Below, piece by piece: positions 53,880-62,057 of a stretch of 64,000 bases of DNA. The notes beneath the pieces are model-generated. The model did not search any database and had not been told where the DNA came from. It saw only the letters and a program-made list of their open reading frames with translations. The position numbers and the translations under genes are program-made. The stretch comes from BOKV01 sp041397525 (lineage in GTDB: Bacteria > Pseudomonadota > Alphaproteobacteria > Rhizobiales > Rhizobiaceae). Each line of letters starts with the position of its first letter. The first letter of the stretch is position 1. The DNA lies in contig JAWKWL010000004.1 of NCBI GenBank assembly GCA_041397525.1, positions 384,949-448,948 of the forward strand, in the 5' to 3' direction.

Positions 53880-54184
53880 TTACCAGCTCGACTTGACGAC
53901 GCCGGGCACCTGGCCCTGGTTGCCAAGCTCACGCAGTGCCTGATACGCGACATCTTCAGCTTGCGGTAATAGGCACGCGGACGGCCCGTTACCTCGCAGC
54001 GGTTGCGCAAACGGTTCTTGGCGCCGTTGCGCGGAAGCTGCGCCAGCTTCAGCTGTGCACGGAAGCGCTCTTCCATCGGCGCTTCCTTGTTCGCGATGGT
54101 TTCCTTCAACGCCTTGCGCTTGGCGGCGAATTTCTTCACCAGCCTGCCCCGGCTGTTGTTCTCTACTGCGCTGGTCTTGGCCGT
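53880..54184 (-). CDS. rpsN: 30S ribosomal protein S14 (frameshifted; ACG in place of ATG)
   Basis: Small-subunit protein, expected 101 residues. The N-terminal AKTSAVENNSRGRLVKKFAA is preceded by ACG at 54184-54182, where ATG is expected; AGAAGGA lies upstream as ribosome-binding site. The bulk is in frame (RFRAQLKLAQLPRNGAKNRL, CEVTGRPRAYYRKLKMSRI). A break near 53945 precedes ALRELGNQGQVPGVVKSSW and the stop. No zinc-binding Cys cluster, so the long zinc-free form. Confidence 0.9.
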
Positions 54185-54210
54185 ATCGGTGTCCTTCTGT
54201 TCGCTTGCCG

Positions 54211-54771
54211 TTACTTGCGGAACGGGAAATTGAAGTGGCGCAGCAGCGCGCGCGCCTCACATCATCCGTTTTCGCCGTCGTACAAACGATGACGTCCATG
54301 CCCCAGATCTGATCTACCTTGTCGTAGTTGATTTCCGAGGAACGATGTGTTCCTTGATGCCCATGGCGTAGTTGCCACGGCCATCGAAGCTCTTGGGATT
54401 GAGGCCGCGGAGTCCCGCACGCGCGGCAGCGCGGTGTGACAGAGCGGTCCATGAATTCATACATCCGGGTCTTGCGCAGGGTGACCTTGGCACCAGCGGC
54501 GGCATGTTCTCACGCACCTTGAAGGTGGCGATCGAAGTGCGTGCGCGGGTGACGACAGCCTTCTGGCCCGCAATCATCGTCAGGTCATCGGCTGCGATCT
54601 GGGCCTTTTGGGATCCCTGTGTGTGGATTCGCCAACACCCATGTTCAGCACGATCTTGTCGATGCGCGGAATTTCCATCACGTTCTTGTAGCCGAATTCT
54701 TCTACCATCTTCGCCTTGATGACTTCGTCATACTGGGCGTGGAGGCGGGCTTTGTATGCTGCTTCAGCCAT
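54211..54771 (-). CDS. rplE: 50S ribosomal protein L5 (frameshifted)
   Basis: 5S rRNA-binding protein, expected about 185 residues. MAEAAYKARLHAQYDEVIKA to LNMGVGES is in frame; breaks near 54610, 54500, 54420 and 54345 separate QKAVVTRARTSIATFKVREN, LRKTRMYEFMDR, GLNPKSFDGRGNYAMGIKEH and EINYDKVDQIWGMDVIVCTT. Another break lies near 54255, before the end FNFPFRK (stop 54211-54213). Its start overlaps the L24 end. Confidence 0.9.
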
Positions 54772-55073
54772 CGATCATGTCTCCGGAGCGCTTGGCGAAG
54801 CGGACCTTGCGCCCGTCTTCGGGAACTGAAACCGACGTGTTGCCTTGCCGTCCTTGGGATCGACAATCGCCAGGTTGGAAACCTGAATCGGTGCTTCCTT
54901 GTTGACGATGCCAGCTTCCTGGTTCTGGGTCTGGCGCTGATGGCGCTTGACGACATTGATGCCGCCAGCAGAGCCTTGCCGTCTTTCGGCATCATCTTGA
55001 TAACCTCACCGGTGCGGCCCTTGTCCTTACCAGCGAGTACGACCACGCGGTCGCCTTTGCAGATCTTCTGCGT
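54764..55073 (-). CDS. rplX: 50S ribosomal protein L24 (frameshifted; ACG in place of ATG)
   Basis: Assembly-initiating large-subunit protein. The frame ACG-CAG-AAG-ATC starts at 55073, where MQKI is expected. VVVLAGKDKGRTGEVIKMMP and KDGKALLA are in frame, then a break near 54962. VVKRHQRQTQNQEAGIVNKE, APIQVSNLAIVDPKDGKA and the end RSGDMIDG appear in other frames. The TGA overlaps the L5 start by eight bases. Confidence 0.88.
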
Positions 55074-55085
55074 AGGTCGGTTTCC

Positions 55086-55452
55086 TTACAGCACTTCCGG
55101 CGCCAGCGAAATGATCTTCATGTGGTTCTTGGCGCGCAATTCATGCGGAACCGGTCAGGAATACGGGTGCCGACGGGCTCTTTCTTGTTGTCGATCAGGA
55201 CGGCTGCATTGGTGTCAAAGCGAATGACGCTTCCATCAGCGCGGCGGATGTCCTTGGCGGTACGAACTACGACCGCCTTCATCACGTCGCCCTTTTTGAC
55301 GCGGCCTGGGAATGGCTTCCTTGATGGAAACGACAATGATGTCGCCCACGGAAGCGTATTTCCGCTTGGAACCGCCCAACACCTTGATGCACATAACACG
55401 ACGGGCCGCCGGAATTGTCGGCGACGTCGAGGTTTGTTGCATCCTGAATCAT
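55086..55452 (-). CDS. rplN: 50S ribosomal protein L14 (frameshifted)
   Basis: Large-subunit interface protein, expected 122 residues. The start MIQDATNLDVADNSGG lies at 55452. Breaks near 55400, 55310 and 55155 separate VMCIKVLGGSKRKYASVGDI, KKGDVMKAVVVRTAKDIRRA, FDTNAAVLIDNKKEPVGTRI and the end MKIISLAPEVL. All fragments match L14 in order. Confidence 0.92.
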
Positions 55453-55512
55453 GACTGGCTACCTTCTATTAAAATGTACCGACGCATTCCCATGCGCCGG
55501 GTACCTGCCGGG

Positions 55513-55750
55513 TCAGGCCTGGTTTTCCACGACGATCAGGTCTTGTCCCTGGAGATCGGACGGCATTCCTCGATGAAGACCATTAATCACCGACCTTGCA
55601 CTTGTTTGCTTCGTCATGGGCCTTGTAGTTCTTCGAGCGGCGGACCGTCTTCTTGAAGAGCGGATGGGTAAAGCGACGCTCAACCTTCACCACGACGGTC
55701 TTGTCGTTCTTGTCACTGACAACAGTGCCCTGCAAAACGCGTTTCGGCAT
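55513..55750 (-). CDS. rpsQ: 30S ribosomal protein S17 (frameshifted)
   Basis: 16S rRNA-binding protein, expected 79 residues. MPKRVLQGTVVSDKNDKTVV, RRFTHPLFKKTVRRSKNYKA and HDEANKCKVGD are in frame; a missing base near 55583 creates an early stop. FIEECRPIS and the end IVVENQA (stop 55513-55515) follow in other frames. Confidence 0.92.
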
Positions 55751-55762
55751 TTCAAACCTTCC

Positions 55763-55961
55763 TTACGCCTTTGACTCTACCGCCTGCTTTTCAGCGGCGA
55801 TCGTCATGATGCGAGCGACGTCACGGCGTATCTGCCGGACCCGCACAGTGTTGCCGTCCGGTGGCACCGCGAAAGCGCAGGTTGAACTGCTCCTTCTTCA
55901 GCTTGGCCAGCTCATCCTTGAGCTGGTCCACCGTCATTGCGCGAACATCGGAGGCCTTCAT
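55763..55961 (-). CDS. rpmC: 50S ribosomal protein L29 (frameshifted)
   Basis: Small protein at the exit tunnel, expected 66 residues. MKASDVRAMTVDQLKDELAK and KKEQFNLRF are in frame. A break near 55855 precedes NTVRVRQIRRDVARIMTIAA and the end ESKA with stop at 55763-55765. Confidence 0.92.
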
Positions 55962-55992
55962 TGGCTCACCCTTTCTCGAATTTTCCGTCCGG

Positions 55993-56396
55993 TCAGTCGG
56001 CGATACGTGCGACGAACCGGGTCTTGATCGGCAGTTTTGCTGCACCGAGGCGGAATGCCTCACGTGCATTTCCGACACGCCATATCAATCTCGAACATCA
56101 CCTTGCCCGGCTTGACGCGGCATACCCAGTATTCCGCGAACCCTTCGCCCTTACCCATGCGGACTTCTGGTTGGTTTCTGAAGAAACCGGAACGTCCGGG
56201 AAGATGCGGATCCATACACGGCCGGCACGCTTCATGTGACGGGTGATCAGCGGCGGGCCGCTTCGATCTGGCGTGCGGTAATACGCTCAGGTGCCTGGGC
56301 CGCCGAAGGCGCCGAAGTTACGTTGTCCTGCCTTTCGCGCCGTGAATCCGGCCCTTGAACTGGTTTGCGGAACTTGGTGCGCTTGGGCTGCATCAT
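55993..56396 (-). CDS. rplP: 50S ribosomal protein L16 (frameshifted)
   Basis: Large-subunit protein near the A site, expected 137 residues. The start MMQPKRTKFRK is at 56396. Breaks occur within the first 60 bases and again near 56300, 56250, 56120 and 56080. The family pieces FKGRIHG, PERITARQIEAA, HMKRAGRVWIRIFPD, EYWVCRVKPGKVMFE-like sequence and the end TRFVARIAD (stop 55993-55995) are recognisable. One of the worst affected genes, about ten bases short overall. Confidence 0.88.
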
Positions 56397-56457
56397 GGTC
56401 GTAAATTCCTGTCACTTGTCCTTTGATGCCCGCAGGCAATCTTCCCGACAGATCCGG

Positions 56458-57179
56458 TCAGTGGGTGTTCTGACGGCGATTACCGCCACCCGAACCGCCC
56501 TGATCCTGGCCATCGATCGAGCGACGCTCGGAAGCCATCGGATCATGTTCAAGGATCTCGCCCTTGAATATCCAGACTTTCACGCCGCAGATACCATAGG
56601 CCGTCTTGGCTTCTGCCGTTCCGTAGTGTCGATATCGGCACGAAGGGTGTGAAGAGGCACACGGCCTTCGCGATACCATTCCATACGGGCGATTTCCGCT
56701 CCGCCCAGGCGACCTGAGCAGTTGATGCGGATGCCCTGTGCGCCGAGGCGCATTGCCGACTGTACCGAGCGCTTCATGGCGCGGCGGAAGGCGATGCGGC
56801 GCTCAAGCTGCTGGGCAATCGACTGCGCAACGATGGTGGCGTCGATTTCCGGCTTGCGCACTTCAACAATGTTCACATGCACCTGACGCGGTCATCTGGC
56901 TCGCATTTTTTGCGCAGCTTTTCAATATCTGCGCCCTTTCTTGCCGATGATGATGCCCGGACGCGCTGAATGGATCGACACGCGGCACCTCTTTTGTGGG
57001 GACGCTCGATGACGATCTTCGAGATCGACGCCGCAGCCAGTTCCTTTTCGAGGTATTCGCGAATGGCGAAATCCTCGTGCAGGAGCTTCTTGCTGTACTC
57101 ACCTGTTGGCAAACCAGCGGGAATCCCAGGTCCGGTTGATGCCAAGGCGCATGCCGACGGGGTTTACTTTCTGGCCCAT
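56458..57179 (-). CDS. rpsC: 30S ribosomal protein S3 (frameshifted)
   Basis: Small-subunit protein with a KH domain, at the mRNA entry. The start MGQKVNPVGMRLGINRTWDS is at 57179; two bases are missing near 57105 before GEYSKLLHEDFAIREYLEKE. Further breaks near 56985, 56955 and 56885 separate the KH part ([20 protein letters not shown]) from VHVNIVEVRKPEIDATIVAQ and GAQGIRINCSGRLGGAEIAR. Another break near 56625 precedes TAEAKTAYGICGVKVWIFKG. Confidence 0.92.
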
Positions 57180-57558
57180 CAGGCGGCCTCCTCTTTGAAC
57201 TTCGCGGACCACGATCGTGAGATGGGAGAACGGGGCGCAGGATGTTCCCTCGGCCACGGCCGCGGACATGAAACCGCTTCATCGTTACCGACTTGCCGAC
57301 CCAGGCTCTGGCAACCACCAGGCTGTTGACATCAAGGTCGTGGTTGTTTTCTGGCATTGGCAATCGCCGACTGCAGCGTCTTCTTGACGGTGTCGGAGAT
57401 GTGCTGCGCAGAAGGCCTGTGTCGTTGAGAGCCGTCGTCCTCTTCGCCACGATCCGAGCCGCACCAGGTTCGGCTTCCGGTGGTCGAGCGTGAAGGTGCG
57501 CGAAACCCGCCATCGCCTCGTTGTCCTTGAGCGCACGTTCGCGCTTTGCCTTGCCCAT
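57179..57558 (-). CDS. rplV: 50S ribosomal protein L22 (frameshifted)
   Basis: Large-subunit tunnel protein, expected about 127 residues. MGKAKRERALKDNEAMA is in frame from 57558. VSRTFTLDHRKPNLVRL lies in another frame, as does AENNHDLDVNSLVVARAWVG with KRFHVRGRGRGN. The end KEEAA overlaps the S3 start (stop 57179-57181). At least four indels. Confidence 0.9.
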
Positions 57559-57561
57559 GGT

Positions 57562-57840
57562 TTACTTCCTCTTGGCTTTCTTGTCCGCGCCATGGCCATA
57601 ATAGGTGCGCGATGGCGAGAACTCACTGAGCTTGTGGCTGACCATGTCTTCCGACACGAGAGACGGGGATGTGCTTCTGGCCGTTATAGACACCAAAGGT
57701 GAGACCCACGAACTGAGGCAGGATCGTGGAGCGACGGCTCCACGTCTTGATCACTTCGTTACGGCCGCCTTCACGGACCTTGTCGACTTTTTCAAAAGGT
57801 AGCCGTCGATAAACGGGCCTTTCCAGGTTGAACGAAACAG
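57562..57840 (-). CDS. rpsS: 30S ribosomal protein S19 (frameshifted, start unclear)
   Basis: Small-subunit head protein, expected 92 residues. RSTWKGPFIDGYLLKK is recognisable from about 57830; a missing G near 57797 breaks the frame. VREGGRNEVIKTWSRRSTIL, PQFVGLTFGVYNGQKHIPVS, MVGHKLSEFSPSRTYYGHG-like sequence and DKKAKRK (stop 57562-57564) follow in several frames. The codon at the expected start (57840) reads CTG, not ATG; substitution error is likely. Confidence 0.87.
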
Positions 57841-57852
57841 CGTTACGACCCC

Positions 57853-58697
57853 TTACTTCTTGCGCTGATGGCGCGAGCGCATGATGAATTTGGTCAGACG
57901 ACTTGTTCGTCCGGGTTTTCTTGCCCTTGGCAGGTTTGCCCCACGGGTGACCGGGTTACGACCACCTGAGGTACGGCCTTCACCACCGCCATGCGGATGG
58001 TCGACGGGTTCATGGAGGCCCGCCGCGGACGTTCGGGCGACGTCCGAGCCAGCGCTGACGCCCTGCCTTGCCGATGTTGATGCTGCGCCGTGATCCGGGT
58101 TGGAAACCGCACCGACGGTGCACAAGGTAAACGCCGTGCACCAGGCGCTGCTCGCCCGAGTTCAGACGCATGATGGTATAAGGTCCGTCACGACCGACAA
58201 CCTGCGCATAGGCGCCCGCCGAACGTGCGATCTGACCGCCTTTTTCGGGCTTCATCTCGATGTTGTGCACGATTGTGCCAACCGGGATTGCGCGAACCGG
58301 CATGGCATTGCCCGGCTTGATGTCACAAGATGCGCCCGCGATGACCTTGTCACCAGCAGATATGCGCTGCGGCGCCAGAATATAGGCCAGCTCGCCATCG
58401 GCATATTTGATCAACGCGATGAAGGCGGTACGGTTCGGGTCGTATTCGAGGCGCTCGACAGTCGCCTCCATGTCCCACTTGCGCCGCTTGAAACTGATGA
58501 TGCGATAGAACGCTTGTGACCGCCGCCGCGATGGAACGAAGTCACGCGACCATGGTTGTTGCGCCTGCCGGACTTGGTGGTGGAAGGGGCCCCTTCGGTC
58601 AATGTCTTGACCGGCTTGCCTTCCAGAGCTCGGAACGATCGACGATAACGAGCTGTCTCTGGCTCGGCGTCGTCGGGTTGAAAGTCTTGAGTGCCAT
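57853..58697 (-). CDS. rplB: 50S ribosomal protein L2 (frameshifted)
   Basis: Large-subunit protein at the peptidyl-transferase centre, expected about 278 residues. MALKTFNPTTPSQRQLVIVD is in frame until a missing G near 58625. KPVKTLTEGAPSTTKSGRRN, VERLEYDPNRTAFIALIKYA and KVIAGASCDIKPGNAMPVRA follow, with EKGGQIARSAGAYAQVVGRD after them. Breaks near 58120, 58030 and 57930 separate the catalytic-region block PHGGGEGRTSGGR from the end KFIMRSRHQRKK. Confidence 0.92.
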
Positions 58698-58722
58698 TTT
58701 TCTCGACCCTTACGCTCGTCTC

Positions 58723-59021
58723 TACAGACCGGTTGTCACGTCGATGGACTGGCCATCGGCGAGTGTGACAACGGCCTCTTGACGTCGCTCTGACGTCCGA
58801 TCGTGCCACGGAAGCGTTTCACCTTGCCCTTGCGGACCAGGGTGTTGACCGCCGTGACCTTGACGCCGAACAGCGCTCTCGACTGCCTTCCTTCTTTGAT
58901 TGCAGGCTTCGTCGCATTCTTTGCGACATTGAAAAACAACCTGGTTGATTCAGAAGCCAGCGTCGATTTTTTCGGTGATTACCGGTGAGACAATCACATC
59001 GTAGTGGCGAATATCAATCAT
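58723..59021 (-). CDS. rplW: 50S ribosomal protein L23 (frameshifted)
   Basis: Exit-site protein that docks trigger factor and SRP, expected about 98 residues. MIDIRHYDVIVSPVITEK starts at 59021, overlapping the L4 stop; an extra base near 58970 and further indels near 58935, 58880 and 58775 break it. FNVAKNATKPAIKE, LFGVKVTAVNTLVRKGKVKR and the end QSIDVTTGL (stop 58723-58725) are clear. Confidence 0.9.
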
Positions 59022-59654
59022 CATGCACCTGCCCCGGCGAAGCGAGCCTCAATTGCCTCGACCGCGGCCTTGGACAGGACCAGCGTGTGACGACGCAGAA
59101 TGTCATACACGTTGATGCCCTGGATCGGCAGGACGTCGAGATGCGGAATGTTGCGGGCCGCAAGGCGGAAGTTGTTGTCCAGTTCAGCGCCACCGATGAA
59201 CAGTGCATTGGCAATGCCGAGCTTGGAAAGCTGTGCCTTGAGGGCTGCAGTCTTCGGCTCCTTGGAAGCCAGTTCGTCGATCACGATGATCGCATCGGAC
59301 TTCAGCTTGGCCGAAAGTGCATGACGCAGTGCCAGTGCGCGGACCTTCTTGGGAAGGTCGGTGGCATGGTCGCGAACGACTGGACCGAATGCACGACCGC
59401 CGCCACGAAACTGTGGTGCGCGAGCCGATGAGTGACGGGCGCGGCCCGTACCCTTCTGCTTGTACATCTTGCCGCCGGTGCGGCTTACATCGGCACGATT
59501 CTGGACTGCATGATTGCCGGAGCGGCGCTTGGCCAGCTGGTAGCGGATCATGCGGTCGATGATGTCGACGCGTGGCTCAAGGCCGAAGACTTCGTCAGAG
59601 ACGGAAATCTTGCCGGATGCCTTGCCGTCGAGCGCGGTGGACCTTGATATCCAT
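59021..59654 (-). CDS. rplD: 50S ribosomal protein L4 (5' end frameshifted)
   Basis: Large-subunit protein of about 210 residues. MDIKV is followed by one extra C (near 59638); ASGKISVSDEVFGLEPRVDI and everything after MIRYQLAKRRSGNHAVQNRA is then in one frame, including GGKMYKQKGTGRARHSSARA, PQFRGGGRAFGPV and the end EARFAGAGA. Confidence 0.94.
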
Positions 59655-59660
59655 TATTCG

Positions 59661-60393
59661 TTACCTCCTTTCGGCAACGTCTGCTCCTGCCGGTGCAGCT
59701 GCGGCGGCTGCCACACTGGCGGCCGGACGGATAGCTGCTGGCTTCGGCGCATTGGCCGGAATTGCATGCTTGACCGCATCACGAACCGTGATCCAGGTAC
59801 CCTTGGAGCCTGGAACAGCACCACGGATCAGGATAAGGCCGCGCTCGGTATCGGTGCGAACAACTACGTTCTGCGTGGTGACGCGGGTCTGGCCCATGTG
59901 ACCAGCCATCTTCTCTTGTTCTTGAAGACGCGGCCCGGATCCTGACGGTTACCGGTGGAACCATGCGAACGGTGGGATACGGAGTTACCATGCGTTGCAC
60001 GACCGCCACCGAAGTTGTGACGCTTCATGACGCCCGCAAAGCCCTTGCCCACGGAGGTGCCGGTCACGTCAACCAACTGGCCCTCGACGAAGTGGTCGGC
60101 GGTGATTTCCGCACCGACTTCAATGAGGTTGTCGGGAGAGACACGGAACTCCGCAAGCTTGCGCTTTGGCTCAACCTGGGCAGCAGCAAAATGGCCGCGC
60201 ATTGCCTTGGACGTGTTCTTGACCTTGGCAAGGCCTACACCAAGCTGAACTGCCGTATAGCCGTTCTTTTCCTCGGTACGTTACAACAACCTGAAGATTA
60301 TCCATCTTCAGCACTGTCACAGGGATCTGCTCGCCAGCGTCGTTGTAGACGCGGGTCATTCCCAGCTTTTTGTGCAATTACACCGGAACGCAT
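59661..60393 (-). CDS. rplC: 50S ribosomal protein L3 (frameshifted)
   Basis: Large-subunit assembly protein. MRSGVIAQK starts at 60393; breaks near 60360, 60285 and 60215 separate MTRVYNDAGEQIPVTVLKMD from GHFAAAQVEPKRKLAEFRVS. FVEGQLVDVTGTSVGKGFAG and KRHNFGGGRATHGNSVSHRS follow. A break near 59912 precedes MAGHMGQTRVTTQNVVV and the Ala/Pro-rich end. The Ala-rich C-terminal tail is usual in rhizobia. Confidence 0.92.
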
Positions 60394-60424
60394 CGGTTCA
60401 ATCCTTAATTCCAAACAGCCCTTT

Positions 60425-60725
60425 TCAGAGCTTGATCTCCACGTCCACACCAGCGGACAGGTCGAGTTTCATGAGCGCATCGACCGTCTGTGGTGTCGGG
60501 TCGACAATATCGAGAAGACGCTTGTGCGCATTTCAAACTGCTCACGGCTCTTCTTGTCGATATGCGGCGAGCGGTTGACGGTGAACTTCTCGATACGGCC
60601 GGAAGCGGAACCGGTCCCCTCACCTGTGCACCCGTGCGCTTGGCCGTGGAAACAATTTCTGGGTCGAGGCATCAGATGCGGTGGTCAAACGCCTTGAGGC
60701 GAATGCGGATGTTTTGGCCGTTCAT
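60425..60725 (-). CDS. rpsJ: 30S ribosomal protein S10 (frameshifted)
   Basis: Small-subunit protein, also NusB partner in antitermination; expected 102 residues. MNGQNIRIRLKAFDHRI starts at 60725 and then meets a stop because a base is missing near 60678. EIVSTAKRTGAQVRGPVPLP, EKFTVNRSPHIDKKSREQFE and the end LSAGVDVEIKL appear in other frames. First gene of the S10 operon, after tuf. Confidence 0.92.
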
Positions 60726-60852
60726 GTTCAGTTTTCCTCAAGCTAACCGGCTGCCATAGCCGCCGCGTTTGCCCGCGTTTTGTTGACTGACTTGCCCGCC
60801 GTCAGACGGAGTTGTTGACCAGGCGGCTGGTGCCGCTCCGGCCCGTTATCGA

Positions 60853-62008
60853 TTAGTCCAGGATCGCCGCGACGATACCGGCACCAACGGTACGACCACC
60901 ACGGATGGCGAAGCGCAGGCGCTCTTCCATCGCGATCGGCACGATCAGTTCGACCGTCATTTCGATGTTGTCGCCCGGCATCACCATTTCCGTGCCTTCG
61001 GGAAGGGCAACAATGCCCGTCACGTCGGTCGTGCGGAAGTAGAACTGCGGACGGTAGTTGGTGAAGAACGGCGTGTGACGGCCACCTTCGTCCTTGGTCA
61101 GGATATAGGCCTCGGCCTTGAACTTTGTGCGGCTTCACGGAACCGGCTTCGCCAGAACCTGCCCGCGCTCAACACCTTCACGGTCATGGTGAAGCAATGC
61201 CGACATTGTCGCCAGCCTGGCCCCGGTCCAGCAGTCAGGAACATTTCAACGCCCGTGCAGGTCGTCTTCGAGGTGTCGCGGATGCCGACAATCTCGACTC
61301 AACCTTGATGATGCCGCGCTCAACGCGACCTGTCACAACCGTGCCACGGCCGGAAATCGAGAACACGTCTTCGATCGGCAGCAGGAATGGCTGGTCAACC
61401 GGACGCTCTGGCTGCGGGATGTAGGCGTCAACGGCTGCCATCAGTTGCGGACCGCGTTCTCGCTGATTTCCTTGTTGCTGTCTTCAAGGGCTGCAAGTGC
61501 CGAACCCTTGATGATCGGAATGTCGTCGCCCGGGAACTCATAAGAAGAAAGAAAGGCTGCGCACTTCCATCTCGACGAGTTCGAGAAGCTCGGCGTCGTC
61601 AACCTGGTCAACCTTGTTGAGGAACACCACAATCGCGGGAACGCCAACCTGGCGCGCCAGGAGAATGTGCTCGCGGGTCTGCGGCATCGGGCTGTCAGCC
61701 GCAGAGCAGACCAGGATCGCGCCGTCCATCTGCGCGGCACCCGTGATCATGTTCTTCACATAGTCGGCGTGGCCGGGGCAATCAACGTGGGCATAGTGAC
61801 GGTTCTCGGTCTCATACTCAACGTGTGCCGTCGAGATGGTGATGCCGCGGGCCCGCTCTTCAGGTGCCGCGTCAATCTGGTCATAGGCCTTGAATTCGCC
61901 GAAGAACTTCGTGATCGCTGCAGTCAGCGACGTCTTGCCGTGGTCAACATGGCCAATCGTGCCGATGTTGCAGTGAGGCTTCGTCCTCTCAAACTTTGCT
62001 TTTGCCAT
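60853..62008 (-). CDS. tuf: Elongation factor Tu (3' two-thirds frameshifted)
   Basis: GTPase delivering aminoacyl-tRNA, expected about 391 residues. The first 150 residues are intact: MAKAKFERTKPHCNIGTIGH, G1 GHVDHGKT, G3 DCPGHADYVKN and G4 NKVD. From about 61555 to the stop at 60853-60855 indels break the frame, but YEFPGDDIPIIKGSALAALE, PFLLPIEDVFSISGRGTVVT and the end with IEERLRFAIRDGGRTVGAGI-like sequence are readable in turn. It lies between fusA and rpsJ as in the str operon. Confidence 0.94.
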
Positions 62009-62057
62009 GGTGGCTCTCCATCTTTTCTCGTATCCGGGTCACGCCCGAGGTTGAAAC

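Noticed and set aside
53880..54464. Single frame of 194 codons spanning the ends of rplE and rpsN
   Set aside because: It is a chimera made by indels: parts match L5 and the end matches S14, in the wrong continuous frame.
50733..61560. Programmed ribosomal frameshifting or recoding in ribosomal genes
   Set aside because: Indels are scattered, of both signs, lack slippery-site plus stem-loop context and affect nearly every gene. Sequence error explains them better.
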